Below the pieces are notes generated by a model. The model was not told the DNA's origin. It made no database searches and saw only the letters and a list, made by a program, of their open reading frames with translations. Positions 53,692-62,425 of a stretch of 64,000 nucleotides of DNA are shown here, in pieces; position 1 is the stretch's first letter, and every line of letters begins with the position of its first letter. A program made the translations under genes and the position numbers. The stretch spans positions 48,485-112,484 of the forward strand of contig JAFLSN010000005.1 of the NCBI GenBank assembly GCA_022510905.1, in the 5' to 3' direction. Source of the DNA: Treponema sp. GTDB taxonomy: Bacteria; Spirochaetota; Spirochaetia; Treponematales; Treponemataceae.

Positions 53692-54489
53692 TTAGTTGAG
53701 CAGCATTCGGTCTGAAACCGTGTCAACAGTACCGCTCACAGACACGAATTTTTGCAGCAAGTCCTGTACCTGCAAATTCTTTTTTTCTTCGCCATTTGCT
53801 TCGTATACTATGTGCCCGTCAAGCATCATGATAAGGCGGTTTCCGTAGCGAATGGCGTGCTTCATGTTGTGGGTGACCATGAATGTGGTCAGCCTGTCGC
53901 GCTGCACAAACTGCTCTGTAAGTTCAAGCACTTTTTGCGCTGTTTTTGGATCAAGGGCGGCGGTGTGCTCATCGAGCAGAAGCAGCTTTGGTTTTTGCAA
54001 GGTTGCCATCAGAAGCGTGAGTGCCTGCCGTTGGCCCCCTGAAAGCAAGCCCACTTTTGCCTGGAGGCGGTTTTCCAACCCAAGGTCAAGAAGGGCAAGC
54101 TGCTTGCGGTATGATTCACGCTCTGACTGTGTGATGCCCCACTTTAGCCCGCGGTTTTTGCCACGGCGGTTTGCCATTGCAAGATTTTCTTCAAGTTGCA
54201 TTGAAGCGGCTGTGCCCATCATCGGATCCTGAAACACCCTTCCCAAATATTTTGCGCGGACATGCTCTTTTTGACTGGTGATGTCTTCGCCGTCAAGTAC
54301 AATGCTTCCCCGGTCGCAGGCATGAACGCCCGCAATCAAATTGAGCAGCGTTGATTTTCCTGCTCCGTTGCCGCCTATAACGGTCACAAAATCGCCATCG
54401 TTCAAAGTGAGGCTCACATCGGTGAGTGCCTTGCGTTCTGTGATTTGTCCTGGATTGAATGTTTTATAAACGTGATTTATAGTCAGCAT
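53692..54489 (-). CDS. ABC transporter ATP-binding protein (ABC_sub_bind-type system)
   Basis: The 265-residue ATPase has Walker A GGNGAGKST, signature LSGGQRQALTLL, Walker B LLLLDEH and the His switch VTHNMKHA. It lies 34 bp downstream of a BPD_transp_2-type permease; this pairing is usual for the uptake systems whose binding protein is of the ABC_sub_bind family, thought to take up amino acids or similar solutes. No binding protein gene is in the window, so the set is incomplete here. Confidence 0.9.
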   Translation of the reverse strand: MLTINHVYKTFNPGQITERKALTDVSLTLNDGDFVTVIGGNGAGKSTLLNLIAGVHACDRGSIVLDGEDITSQKEHVRAKYLGRVFQDPMMGTAASMQLEENLAMANRRGKNRGLKWGITQSERESYRKQLALLDLGLENRLQAKVGLLSGGQRQALTLLMATLQKPKLLLLDEHTAALDPKTAQKVLELTEQFVQRDRLTTFMVTHNMKHAIRYGNRLIMMLDGHIVYEANGEEKKNLQVQDLLQKFVSVSGTVDTVSDRMLLN

Positions 54490-54523
54490 GAAAAATCTCC
54501 TGCGGTAAAGGCTGCATCAACGG

Positions 54524-55495
54524 TTATGTGCGCCGGTGGATTCTTGTGCGGCATCCGGCGTTTTTTTTGGAACGCAGCTTTTTTTTGAACACAGGAACAG
54601 AAAGCGCAATAGTCACCACGATGGCGGAAAGCAGCTTTAAATCCTGCGTCTTCATTCCAAGTTGAAGCACAATGGCGATAATCAGTCGGTAGATAACCGA
54701 ACCGAGCACCACGGAAAGCAGATAGAACCAAAATGCAAGGCGCTGCCCGAACACTACTTCGCCAATGATGATTGAAGCGAGGCCGATTACAATGGTGCCA
54801 ATGCCCATGCTCACGTCTCCAAAGCGCTGCTGCTGCATTACAAGTGCGCCCGAAAGCGCGACAAGGCCGTTTGAAATCATGAGCGCGAGGATTTTCATGC
54901 GATCGGTGTTCACACCTTGGGCGCGGCTCATGCGCTCGTTGTCGCCAGTGGCACGGATGGCGCTGCCAAGTTCAGTTCCAAAGAACCAGTACAGGATGGC
55001 AATCAATGCGCCGGAAAACAAGATTCCGGTAATCAAGCTTGAAACAGATGTGGCGTTGTCTTTGAAAATGACGGGCAGACGGCACAGGTTGTTTATGTAA
55101 TTCATTATGGTAACATGCGCACGGCTTAGAGGCTGGTTTGGCCCGCCCATTATGTGCAGGTTGATTGAATACAGGGCTAGCATCATGAGGATTCCTGCAA
55201 GGATCCCCGGGATATTCAGCTTTGTGTGCAAAAATCCCGTAATGTAGCCGGCGGCCATTCCCGCAAGGATTGCAACAAGCACACCCAGGAGCGGATGCAC
55301 TCCATGTGTGATGAGCATGGCGCAAGTACAACCTCCAAGCGCGAAACTTCCATCCACAGTCATGTCGGGAAAATCCAGAATCTTGAACGTAATGTACACG
55401 CCTAGGGCCATGATCCCCCACAACACGCCTTGCGCGACAGCACCGACCATGGCACTTGAAAACGGGCCTAAAAAATCACCAATGTTTAGCAACAT
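54524..55495 (-). CDS. ABC transporter permease (BPD_transp_2 type)
   Basis: The 323-residue permease has 8-9 hydrophobic spans and features of this family (FPDMTVDGSFALGG near the start, SAIRATGDNERMSRAQGVNT, GLASIIIGEVVFGQRL). The start at MLLNIGDFLG (55495) is chosen because a TATAAT ends 6 nt before it and no ribosome site exists; the frame extends 16 residues further upstream across the -10 box. It is cotranscribed with the ATPase. Confidence 0.9.
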   Translation of the reverse strand: MLLNIGDFLGPFSSAMVGAVAQGVLWGIMALGVYITFKILDFPDMTVDGSFALGGCTCAMLITHGVHPLLGVLVAILAGMAAGYITGFLHTKLNIPGILAGILMMLALYSINLHIMGGPNQPLSRAHVTIMNYINNLCRLPVIFKDNATSVSSLITGILFSGALIAILYWFFGTELGSAIRATGDNERMSRAQGVNTDRMKILALMISNGLVALSGALVMQQQRFGDVSMGIGTIVIGLASIIIGEVVFGQRLAFWFYLLSVVLGSVIYRLIIAIVLQLGMKTQDLKLLSAIVVTIALSVPVFKKKLRSKKNAGCRTRIHRRT

Positions 55496-55501
55496 GTGCC
55501 C

Positions 55502-55507
55502 ATTATA
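55502..55507 (-). promoter_or_regulatory. -10 box of the BPD_transp_2 permease
   Basis: A consensus TATAAT on the minus strand, 6 nt before the ATG. No good -35 is visible at 17 nt. Confidence 0.5.
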
Positions 55508-55710
55508 GCAGAGTTTGAAGGGTCGGGGAATTACCTTGAACAAAAAAATGCCGATGACGTTTTAAAAATACTCACACTGTGCAGGAACAATCCGTTTTTC
55601 GTTCCTGCTGTGTCCATATTCCCTATGTGACATTGGTATGTTTTTCCTGCAAAAATATATGCAAGTCATTGTGCTGTAGAGATCTGTCAAATTTCCTGCG
55701 CCAAAGGAAC

Positions 55711-55868
55711 GTTTAAAATCGGCAACTTAAATGGCATTGCCGATTTTAACTTTGAGTTTTCTGCGAAAACTCGGTCATTGGCTGCCATCTCTCGCTCCAT
55801 TGCGAAACGGTGTTTTCAGCGATGAAAAAAACTTGATACTTTTTCATCGCTAGAAGTATTAGGAACAT
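55711..55868. repeat. Hairpin-rich 158-bp module, solitary copy (H)
   Basis: Three successive hairpins: AAAATCGGCAA/TTGCCGATTTT, GAGTTTTC/GAAAACTC and AGCGATGAAAAA/TTTTTCATCGCT. The same 158 bp is present inside the long repeat at 60943-61100 and a degraded part at 23684-23755. Confidence 0.75.
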
Positions 55869-56065
55869 GATTTTGTCACACATAGTGACAAACGGCACGA
55901 TTTCGCATAAAAACGCCCCTCGGCCACAAAATCCGTTGCCCATTGGTGTTGGCACGGCAGAAAACCTGCGCTCTGGGACTGAGGCATCCTTCCTCGCCAT
56001 TTTGACGGCCACTGCAAGCCTTTGCTTCTTTTGTGCCGAACCCGAGGTTTTTGCTTGGATTTGCA

Positions 56066-56095
56066 TTGTTTTTTTTGTGCCGTTTATGCTATACT
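56066..56095 (+). promoter_or_regulatory. Promoter of the EAL-domain gene
   Basis: TTGTTT, 18 nt, TATACT. It leaves a leader of about 130 nt before the ATG at 56232, the longest in the window. No known riboswitch fold was recognised in it. Confidence 0.5.
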
Positions 56096-56231
56096 AAAAC
56101 AGTGTGAATGGGCTCGATGGGCTTCGTGGTTCCCTGTGGAATCACCCCGCGCTGTTCATGCTGGCATTGCGCAGAGCTTTGGCTACATCTGGTCTGTAAC
56201 TGCGCTTGCCCAAATTGAAGGATTGTGTTTT

Positions 56232-58385
56232 ATGGAACAACTGCAAAACAAAACCGCGCTTATCGTTGACAGTTCAGAAGAAAATCGCACGGCGCTCCGC
56301 AATCTGTTGCAGGGTGATTTGTGCATACAGGAAGCTGAAAGTGCAGAAACAGCCATCGCGCTGTTTAAGGACGCAGACAACACTATCGACATTCTTCTGC
56401 TTGACATACCATTTCCAACACACGTCAATTTTTCTGTGCTTTCATATCTAAAAGACTCGAATGTTCTGCCCGATATGCCAGTCATCGTTATTTCAGAAGA
56501 CGGAAGCGATGCATTTGTGGAAGCAGTTTTTGACCTGGGTGCCATCGACTGCATTCAGCGCCCGTTTTCAAACCGTCTTTTGGTTCGGCGTGTGCTGACC
56601 ACGTTGGTGCTGTTCAAGAGCAAAAAAGACCTTGCGCAGAAAATCGATCGTCGCCACATGGAATCCTTCGGCCAGGAAATTGACGGCGTGACCGGGCTGT
56701 ATACCAAACGGATGTTCCTTGAACAGGCTTCCAAGTATCTTGAGCAGAACAAAGACAATCCGCTGTGCATACTGGCCATAGACATCGACCACTTTTTGCT
56801 GTTCAACCAGTGCTATGGTTCCGACGCGGCTACACGTTACCTGGTTTGCATGGCTGAATATTTAAAGCGTTACAGCGCAAAGTTTGGCGGTGTAACGGGA
56901 TTTACAGACGACAACCGCTTTTTTTATCTATGCCCCGACAAGGCGGAATTGTTCAACGACATCAGAACTCACGTGCGCTCCGAGCTGAGTGCGCACAGCC
57001 TTGAAATTGGCTTTGCGCCAAAATTCGGAGTGTACTGCATAAGTCCTTCCGACAAAAAAAGCATTCTGAATATGTGCGACTGCGCCATTTCTGCCATTGC
57101 CCATGGAAAGCGTGAATATTCACACTTGATTGTGTGGTACGATGATTCAATGGAGCAGTGCGATGATGAATCCAAGCTGTTGCAGGATATTGAAGTTGGG
57201 CTCCAAAACAAGGAATTCACCTGTTTCTTGCAGCCAAAATGCAATATGTCAACAAAAAAAATTGTAGGTGCCGAAGCTTTGGTTCGGTGGATTCGGAGGG
57301 ACGGTTCCATGGTGAGCCCCGCCGTGTTCATTCCTGTGCTTGAAAAAAACGGCTTTACGTCGCGGGTTGATGCCATGGTATGGGAAGAAGTGTGCCGCTA
57401 TCAGCGCGAGTGCATTGACAGGGCGCTGCCCCTGCTACCTGTTTCTATAAACGTGTCGCGCTCCGACATCTACAACATGGATGTGTGCGATCATCTGTTA
57501 AAGCTGCTGCGGAAGTACGAGCTGCCGATAAGCTGTCTTGAGCTTGAAATTACCGAAAGCGTGCTGGTGTCTGAATATCACAGCATAGAAAAGGAAATCG
57601 CCAAAATCAAGGAACACGGCTTTACCACGCTCATGGACGATTTTGGTTCCGGCTATTCTGCGATGAATGTGCTGCGGGATTTGGACATAGACATCCTTAA
57701 ACTCGATTTGAAGTTTTTGAAGCTGGATTACAACGCCAAGGAGCGTAGCGATGGCATTCTGGAAAGCATCATCAGTTCCGCCACAACCTTGAACATACCG
57801 ATTATCGTGGAAGGGGTTGAACTTGCAAACCAAGTTGACTTTCTGCTGGGCTTGGGCTGCCGCTATGCTCAGGGCTACTACTTTTACCGGCCGCTAAAAA
57901 AGTCGGACTATACGGCCCTGCTTGAAAATGCGGCGTTGGTTGATCTTGAAGGCGTTCATCCTGCGACCGTTGAAAACGTGCACCTGCTGAGCGTTGCGGA
58001 GGAAAAGAGCCTTAACGATGAAGTGATAAACAACATTTTGGGTGCCGTTGCATTCTATGAGGTTGAAGGCGAATCTGTTCGGCTGGTCAAGCTGAACCAG
58101 CGGTATTACCACATGATGGGTATAGACAACAGTATAACCGACCCCGAATATGCCGTTAATCTGCGGAAATACATCCACCCCGATGACTACGACAAGTTTT
58201 TTTCGCTGTTTGGAAAAGCCAGCGCAGATGCGGCAAACGGTGCGAGCGCTGACATTCGTTGCGTAAAAAAAGACGGCGGGATCCAATGGGTGCGGATTCG
58301 TGTATTCGCCATGAATAGCCAAAGCAAGGCAAAACTGTATTACGGTTCGCTTGAAGACCTCTCTGAGTTGTACAAAGCGCAGTAA
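56232..58385 (+). CDS. REC / degenerate GGDEF / EAL / PAS signalling protein (c-di-GMP phosphodiesterase)
   Basis: The 717-residue protein has an N-terminal receiver domain with acceptor D58 (LLLDIPF) but Arg110 in place of the usual switch Lys. The GGDEF-like domain (about 145-310) has TDDNR (225-229) at the signature, so it should not make c-di-GMP. The EAL domain from about 315 keeps the catalytic set: GAEALVRW (EAL 348-350), INVSR, LEITES, MDDFGSGYS, KLDLKF, EGVE and AQGYYFYRP. A C-terminal PAS-like domain follows. It should degrade c-di-GMP. The frame extends 70 codons upstream across the promoter; MEQLQNKTALIVD is the true start. Confidence 0.9.
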   Translation: MEQLQNKTALIVDSSEENRTALRNLLQGDLCIQEAESAETAIALFKDADNTIDILLLDIPFPTHVNFSVLSYLKDSNVLPDMPVIVISEDGSDAFVEAVFDLGAIDCIQRPFSNRLLVRRVLTTLVLFKSKKDLAQKIDRRHMESFGQEIDGVTGLYTKRMFLEQASKYLEQNKDNPLCILAIDIDHFLLFNQCYGSDAATRYLVCMAEYLKRYSAKFGGVTGFTDDNRFFYLCPDKAELFNDIRTHVRSELSAHSLEIGFAPKFGVYCISPSDKKSILNMCDCAISAIAHGKREYSHLIVWYDDSMEQCDDESKLLQDIEVGLQNKEFTCFLQPKCNMSTKKIVGAEALVRWIRRDGSMVSPAVFIPVLEKNGFTSRVDAMVWEEVCRYQRECIDRALPLLPVSINVSRSDIYNMDVCDHLLKLLRKYELPISCLELEITESVLVSEYHSIEKEIAKIKEHGFTTLMDDFGSGYSAMNVLRDLDIDILKLDLKFLKLDYNAKERSDGILESIISSATTLNIPIIVEGVELANQVDFLLGLGCRYAQGYYFYRPLKKSDYTALLENAALVDLEGVHPATVENVHLLSVAEEKSLNDEVINNILGAVAFYEVEGESVRLVKLNQRYYHMMGIDNSITDPEYAVNLRKYIHPDDYDKFFSLFGKASADAANGASADIRCVKKDGGIQWVRIRVFAMNSQSKAKLYYGSLEDLSELYKAQ

Positions 58386-58465
58386 ATGGCAGACCAGATT
58401 TGCTCCGCGCAAGTCTGGTGGCTTTGCTTATGCCTGCGCATTTTATTTTCGTGCAAAACGGACAG

Positions 58466-58492
58466 CCCCCGCTCCAAGAAGTGAAGCGGGGG
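58466..58492 (+). terminator. Terminator of the EAL-domain gene
   Basis: CCCCCGCT/AGCGGGGG with an 11-base loop, then ATAATTTT. Confidence 0.65.
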
Positions 58493-58495
58493 ATA

Positions 58496-58645
58496 ATTTT
58501 CTGAAAATTGCCAACTGAGCGGTAAAAAAATCTTCAGACTTTGCTGGCTATATTGTTCTTAATTAAGGTATTGCAGTTAAGGGTACATACCCTTAATTTT
58601 GCCTCTGGCTTTGCAGAAGCGCGGTATGCACCCTTTCCGCACGAA
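58496..58645 (-). repeat. Intergenic repeat, long form (copy D)
   Basis: On the minus strand it starts TTCGTGCGGAAAGGGTGCAT, carries CTTCTGCAAAGCCAG, TTAAGGGTATGTACCCTTAA (a perfect palindrome-like hairpin) and CCGCTCAGTTGGCAATTTTC, in the same order as copy A. Confidence 0.7.
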
Positions 58646-58653
58646 TGAAATGA

Positions 58654-60366
58654 CTAGAACTGGTATTTACATCCGATAGCAAAAAAGTCGTTGTTACGCC
58701 ATGCGTAGTATTCGCTGTCTTCATCTGCAAACGCACAGATGATCAGGCCGCTCAGATTCAGGGTAAAATCATCGCTGCCAAGCTTGAAGCTCAACGACGG
58801 GAGCAATATCAGGTCTTTTGTTTCAAACTGGTAGATGCCTTTGATGTCAAGCTTGATTTTTTCATAGTTGAATGTGTCGGTGATGTCCACAATCAGCTGG
58901 TTGCGGCTGTAGGTGCCGGTTGTATCGTAATCAACATCATAGTTGTTTTTAAGCATAGACCACGACAGTTTAGGCAGTCCAGCAATCTCAATGCCGCCGT
59001 TTTTAATTTCATTTTTATGGAGAATATATTTGCCTGTTGTCTGGGCATTCAGGTTGATGTTATGAATCGGAAGGTCAATGTCAAAGCCGAATTCCCATGC
59101 TATGCTGTTGTTTTTTACCCACGGGTCATCGCCGGCAATATCGTTAGTCAAGTTGTAGGCAAACTCGGCGCGTGTGTTGAACGGCCCGATAACAGTGGCA
59201 GCTTCAAGTCCGAACACGGAAAGCTGGTCGTAGTACAGCTCTGGCAGCGAGTTTTTGATTTTGTATGAATCTAAAGATTTTATGTATTCAACCATCCCGC
59301 TTGCTTTTTCAGACTCCATTCCTTGTTTTACAAGCATTTTATATGCCACACTATCCTCATGGCCAGATATATATTCTTCTTTTTCGTTATAATTGACAGC
59401 CTTATAAATTATCGTGTTCTGCAAATTGGCGCTTGGCTGCTTGTAGTGGCCGTAGTAGTAGCTTACTCCAAGGTCAACCGGCCCCAAGGTAAAGGTTGAG
59501 CGCAGCCCAGCCTGTCCAAATTTAAGCGATTTGAGATTGTCCTTGTACAGGCTGTCTGCGGAAAAGTTTGTTGCATACTTTAGTGCATCTATCGGATTTT
59601 CGCCACCAAGTAGTACTGCTTCAAGGTCGTCATGCATAAGCTTTTCCACTTGGCCTGTTAGCTTTGCTGTGAGCGCGGGCTGCCACATTCCGCTCGAAGC
59701 AAGGCGGTCGGCGGTCATTATGGGTGTCCACACACCTTCAAGGCGCATTCCTACCGGTGCGTTGTAAATGATATGGAACATGGGTTCCGCAATTCGGCGG
59801 TCAATGTAGTCAGGCACGATGAAGTCCGTGTAGTCGTTTGCGTTGAAGTTGTCCAGCACGTGCACTTTGTCGCCCTTGCCCCACACAAGCTTCATTTTGC
59901 CAGCTTCGAGAATAAAATCGCCCAGATAAAGCCGTGCGGTAAATTCCTGCAAAATATCTTCTGGATAGTCAGTAAAAAGCTGGCGGTTGAATTTGAATTT
60001 TCCCGAAAACTCAGAGACAGAACCGCTGTAATTTATTCCCAGTGTAACTTGGGGATTTATGCCGATGGCCCTGTTCGCAAAGTTGGAACCAAAACCTGCT
60101 GTGTCAAACTCGCTGTCATTGCGTCCGGGGAACAGGCGGGCTTCCATTTGTGCGGCACCGCTGAACTCAAACACAGGGTCTGAGCTGCCGCTGTCATAGG
60201 AAGCACCGAAGTCGTCTTCACCGCCAAAGCCGCTTCCAAAATCATCATCAAAACCGCTGGCAAAGCTGTCGTTTTCAAAATCCTCGGCCGAATCCTGCGC
60301 CACAGCCTGGCCGTACACAAAAAGCGCGGCAAGAGCAATGGAGACAATTTTTTTGTACGCTTTCAT
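58654..60366 (-). CDS. Porin-like outer-membrane protein
   Basis: The 570-residue protein has a signal peptide (ALAALFVYGQAVAQ), an acidic Asp/Gly/Phe-rich stretch (residues 28-62, FDDDFGSGFGGEDDFG) and a beta-barrel-like body ending KYQF. Features such as GDFILEAGKMKLVWGKGDK and DYIDRRIAEP resemble DUF1302-type porins. GAGGAG is 5 nt before the ATG. It is related in layout to the protein encoded at 48102. A role in solute passage across the outer membrane is inferred. Confidence 0.8.
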   Translation of the reverse strand: MKAYKKIVSIALAALFVYGQAVAQDSAEDFENDSFASGFDDDFGSGFGGEDDFGASYDSGSSDPVFEFSGAAQMEARLFPGRNDSEFDTAGFGSNFANRAIGINPQVTLGINYSGSVSEFSGKFKFNRQLFTDYPEDILQEFTARLYLGDFILEAGKMKLVWGKGDKVHVLDNFNANDYTDFIVPDYIDRRIAEPMFHIIYNAPVGMRLEGVWTPIMTADRLASSGMWQPALTAKLTGQVEKLMHDDLEAVLLGGENPIDALKYATNFSADSLYKDNLKSLKFGQAGLRSTFTLGPVDLGVSYYYGHYKQPSANLQNTIIYKAVNYNEKEEYISGHEDSVAYKMLVKQGMESEKASGMVEYIKSLDSYKIKNSLPELYYDQLSVFGLEAATVIGPFNTRAEFAYNLTNDIAGDDPWVKNNSIAWEFGFDIDLPIHNINLNAQTTGKYILHKNEIKNGGIEIAGLPKLSWSMLKNNYDVDYDTTGTYSRNQLIVDITDTFNYEKIKLDIKGIYQFETKDLILLPSLSFKLGSDDFTLNLSGLIICAFADEDSEYYAWRNNDFFAIGCKYQF

Positions 60367-60857
60367 AAAATCTCCTCAGTACATCTTGTTTATATAGAAG
60401 TTTATGGAATACGGTACCCATCGCCGAACATGGGGGGTGAACTGCTCGGTGCGCCACAACCTGTGTGGCAAGACCGTATGTCCAAAAGTATACTAAGATT
60501 CCACAAAAAAGACAACGTTTTTTAAGAATATTTTTATCGACACGTTGGACAGGCAGGGGCGGAGTACGCGGACATTCTGAAAGCCCGCTGGCTTTAAACG
60601 GAAGCAGCATGTTTGCAGTTGCAGATAGGCAATGCAACCGCGCATGGCAGAAAAGTCCATAGCCATGCCCCAAAAGTACGCAATAAATGCGGAATTCTTT
60701 TATGCAGTGAACAAACGCGACCACATCAAGCAGTGCACGCAAGTATGCAATCAGCATGAAAGTGCTTTTGAATATGCCAAAATCCACTGAAAACAACGTG
60801 AATACAAACATATTTATGGTTTTGGAAAAACGGTCTGCAAAGAATACCGCATCTTGA
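60367..60857. other. Intergenic region upstream of the porin-like gene
   Basis: No ORF with a ribosome site is present. A TATATA box near the minus-strand start of the porin gene is the only signal noted. Confidence 0.4.
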
Positions 60858-61236
60858 TTTGTGCGGAATAAGGTACATACCGCACTTCTGCAAAGCCAGC
60901 TTTTGGCCTGAAGCCATGTTGCAAGTAGTGGGCGAACTGAACGTTCAAAATCAGCCGAGCAGATGGCGCGACTGATTTTAACTTCGAGTCTTATGCGAAA
61001 ACTTGGCTATTTGCTGCCATTCCACATTCCGTTGCGAAACGGCGTTTCCAGCGATGAAAAAGTGTCAACTTTTTCATCGCTGGAAGTATTGGAAAAAGTA
61101 TGTCCTCTTGGCTGCAATACCTTGCAAGAACAGCACAGCCGGCAAACCCAAAAGGTTCCTTATATTACTTATTACTGCTCAGTTATCAAATTCCAGAAAA
61201 ATCATACCCGCCTTATGCGCCGGGGGTGTTGATTTT
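60858..61236 (+). repeat. Intergenic repeat, long form with inserted module (copy B)
   Basis: It has the same ends and order as copy A, but between GCAAGTAG and the TGCAATACCTTGCAAGAACA segment it carries the 158-bp hairpin module (60943-61100), whose last hairpin has 16 perfect pairs (CCAGCGATGAAAAAGT and its complement, loop GTCA). Confidence 0.75.
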
Positions 61237-61331
61237 CCCGCCGTTCATGCAGCCTTACCGCACAGACTTTATTGCCACAACCACAAGCATGTGATATTTT
61301 AAAACCAGATGCCGTGCAAGGAGGATTGGAT

Positions 61332-62357
61332 ATGGTGCAAGTTGTTCTTGGCTCCACGGGAATCGTTACGTGCAAAAATGCATTGGGCTGCCTGCCGCTC
61401 CAGCGCGACTCAAAAGAAGATGCAGTCAAGCTGATTCGCAACGCCTACCAAAACGGCTTCACCTTTTTTGACACCGCGCGCGCCTATTCAGACAGCGAAG
61501 AAAAGCTCGGGGAGGCACTGCACAACGTGCGCGACAAAATCTACATCGCCACCAAAACCATGAGCACCACCGCGCAGGGCTTCTGGTCAGACCTGGAAAC
61601 AAGCCTGAAAACGCTGCGAACCACCTACGTTGACATCTACCAGTTCCATAACCCGCCGTTCTGTCCGCGCCCCAACGACGGCACCGGCCTGTACGAAGCC
61701 ATGCTCGAAGCAAAGGCGCAGGGCAAAATCAGGCACATCGGATTCACCAACCACGCGCTCAAGCTTGCCCTGGAAGCGGTTGAAAGCGGCCTTTACGAAA
61801 CCTTGCAGTTTCCGTTCTCATACCTTGCCGATTCAAAAGAATGCGAGCTGGTCGGGCTATGCAAAAAGCGGGGCGTGGGCTTCATCGCCATGAAGTCGCT
61901 TGCGGGAGGTCTTATCACCAACTCCGCCGCCGCGTTCGCCTTTGCCGCGCAGTACGAGAACGTGCTCCCCATATGGGGAATCCAGCGGCAGACCGAGCTT
62001 GACGAATTCATCTCGCTCCAGAAAAATCCCTCCGCAATGACAGAGCAGCTTGCAGCCGTTATCGCCGCAGACAGAACCGCACTGGCCGGAAGCTTCTGCC
62101 GTGGCTGCGGATACTGTATGCCATGCCCCAAGCAGATTGAGATAAACAACTGCGCCCGCATGTCGCTGCTGCTCCGGCGAGCCCCGAGCGCGGCATGGCT
62201 TGGCGAAGCATGGCAAAAAAAGATGGCGCTCATCCCCACCTGCATACACTGCAACGCATGCGCCTCGCGCTGCCCATACAGCCTTGACACCCCGACCCTT
62301 CTGGCACAAAACTATGCGGACTACACGGAAGTGCTCGCAGGCCGAAGGAAGGTGTAA
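61332..62357 (+). CDS. Aldo/keto reductase with C-terminal 4Fe-4S ferredoxin motifs
   Basis: The 341-residue protein has an aldo/keto-reductase barrel (FTFFDTARAYSDSEEKLGEAL with Asp and Tyr, IYIATKTMS with the Lys, YQFHNPP for the His) and then two ferredoxin-type clusters: CRGCGYCMPCPKQIEINNC and CIHCNACASRCP. This fused class is common in anaerobes and of unclear substrate. AAGGAGG lies 7 nt before ATG 61332. GC content and codon use look somewhat higher than in the preceding genes. Confidence 0.9.
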   Translation: MVQVVLGSTGIVTCKNALGCLPLQRDSKEDAVKLIRNAYQNGFTFFDTARAYSDSEEKLGEALHNVRDKIYIATKTMSTTAQGFWSDLETSLKTLRTTYVDIYQFHNPPFCPRPNDGTGLYEAMLEAKAQGKIRHIGFTNHALKLALEAVESGLYETLQFPFSYLADSKECELVGLCKKRGVGFIAMKSLAGGLITNSAAAFAFAAQYENVLPIWGIQRQTELDEFISLQKNPSAMTEQLAAVIAADRTALAGSFCRGCGYCMPCPKQIEINNCARMSLLLRRAPSAAWLGEAWQKKMALIPTCIHCNACASRCPYSLDTPTLLAQNYADYTEVLAGRRKV

Positions 62358-62390
62358 GACAGCACCGCCGGAACACCCCCTCCACGTTGC

Positions 62391-62419
62391 TTGCCAAGAA
62401 CCACCAGCTGTGCTATACT
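62391..62419 (+). promoter_or_regulatory. Promoter before the HU-like gene
   Basis: TTGCCA, 17 nt, TATACT, then 6 nt to an ATG at 62426. The main gene starts 187 nt later. Confidence 0.65.
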
Positions 62420-62425
62420 TCTTAC

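Noticed and set aside
56096..56231. c-di-GMP riboswitch in the leader of the EAL gene
   Set aside because: The conserved bases and paired elements of the known GEMM classes could not be matched by eye.
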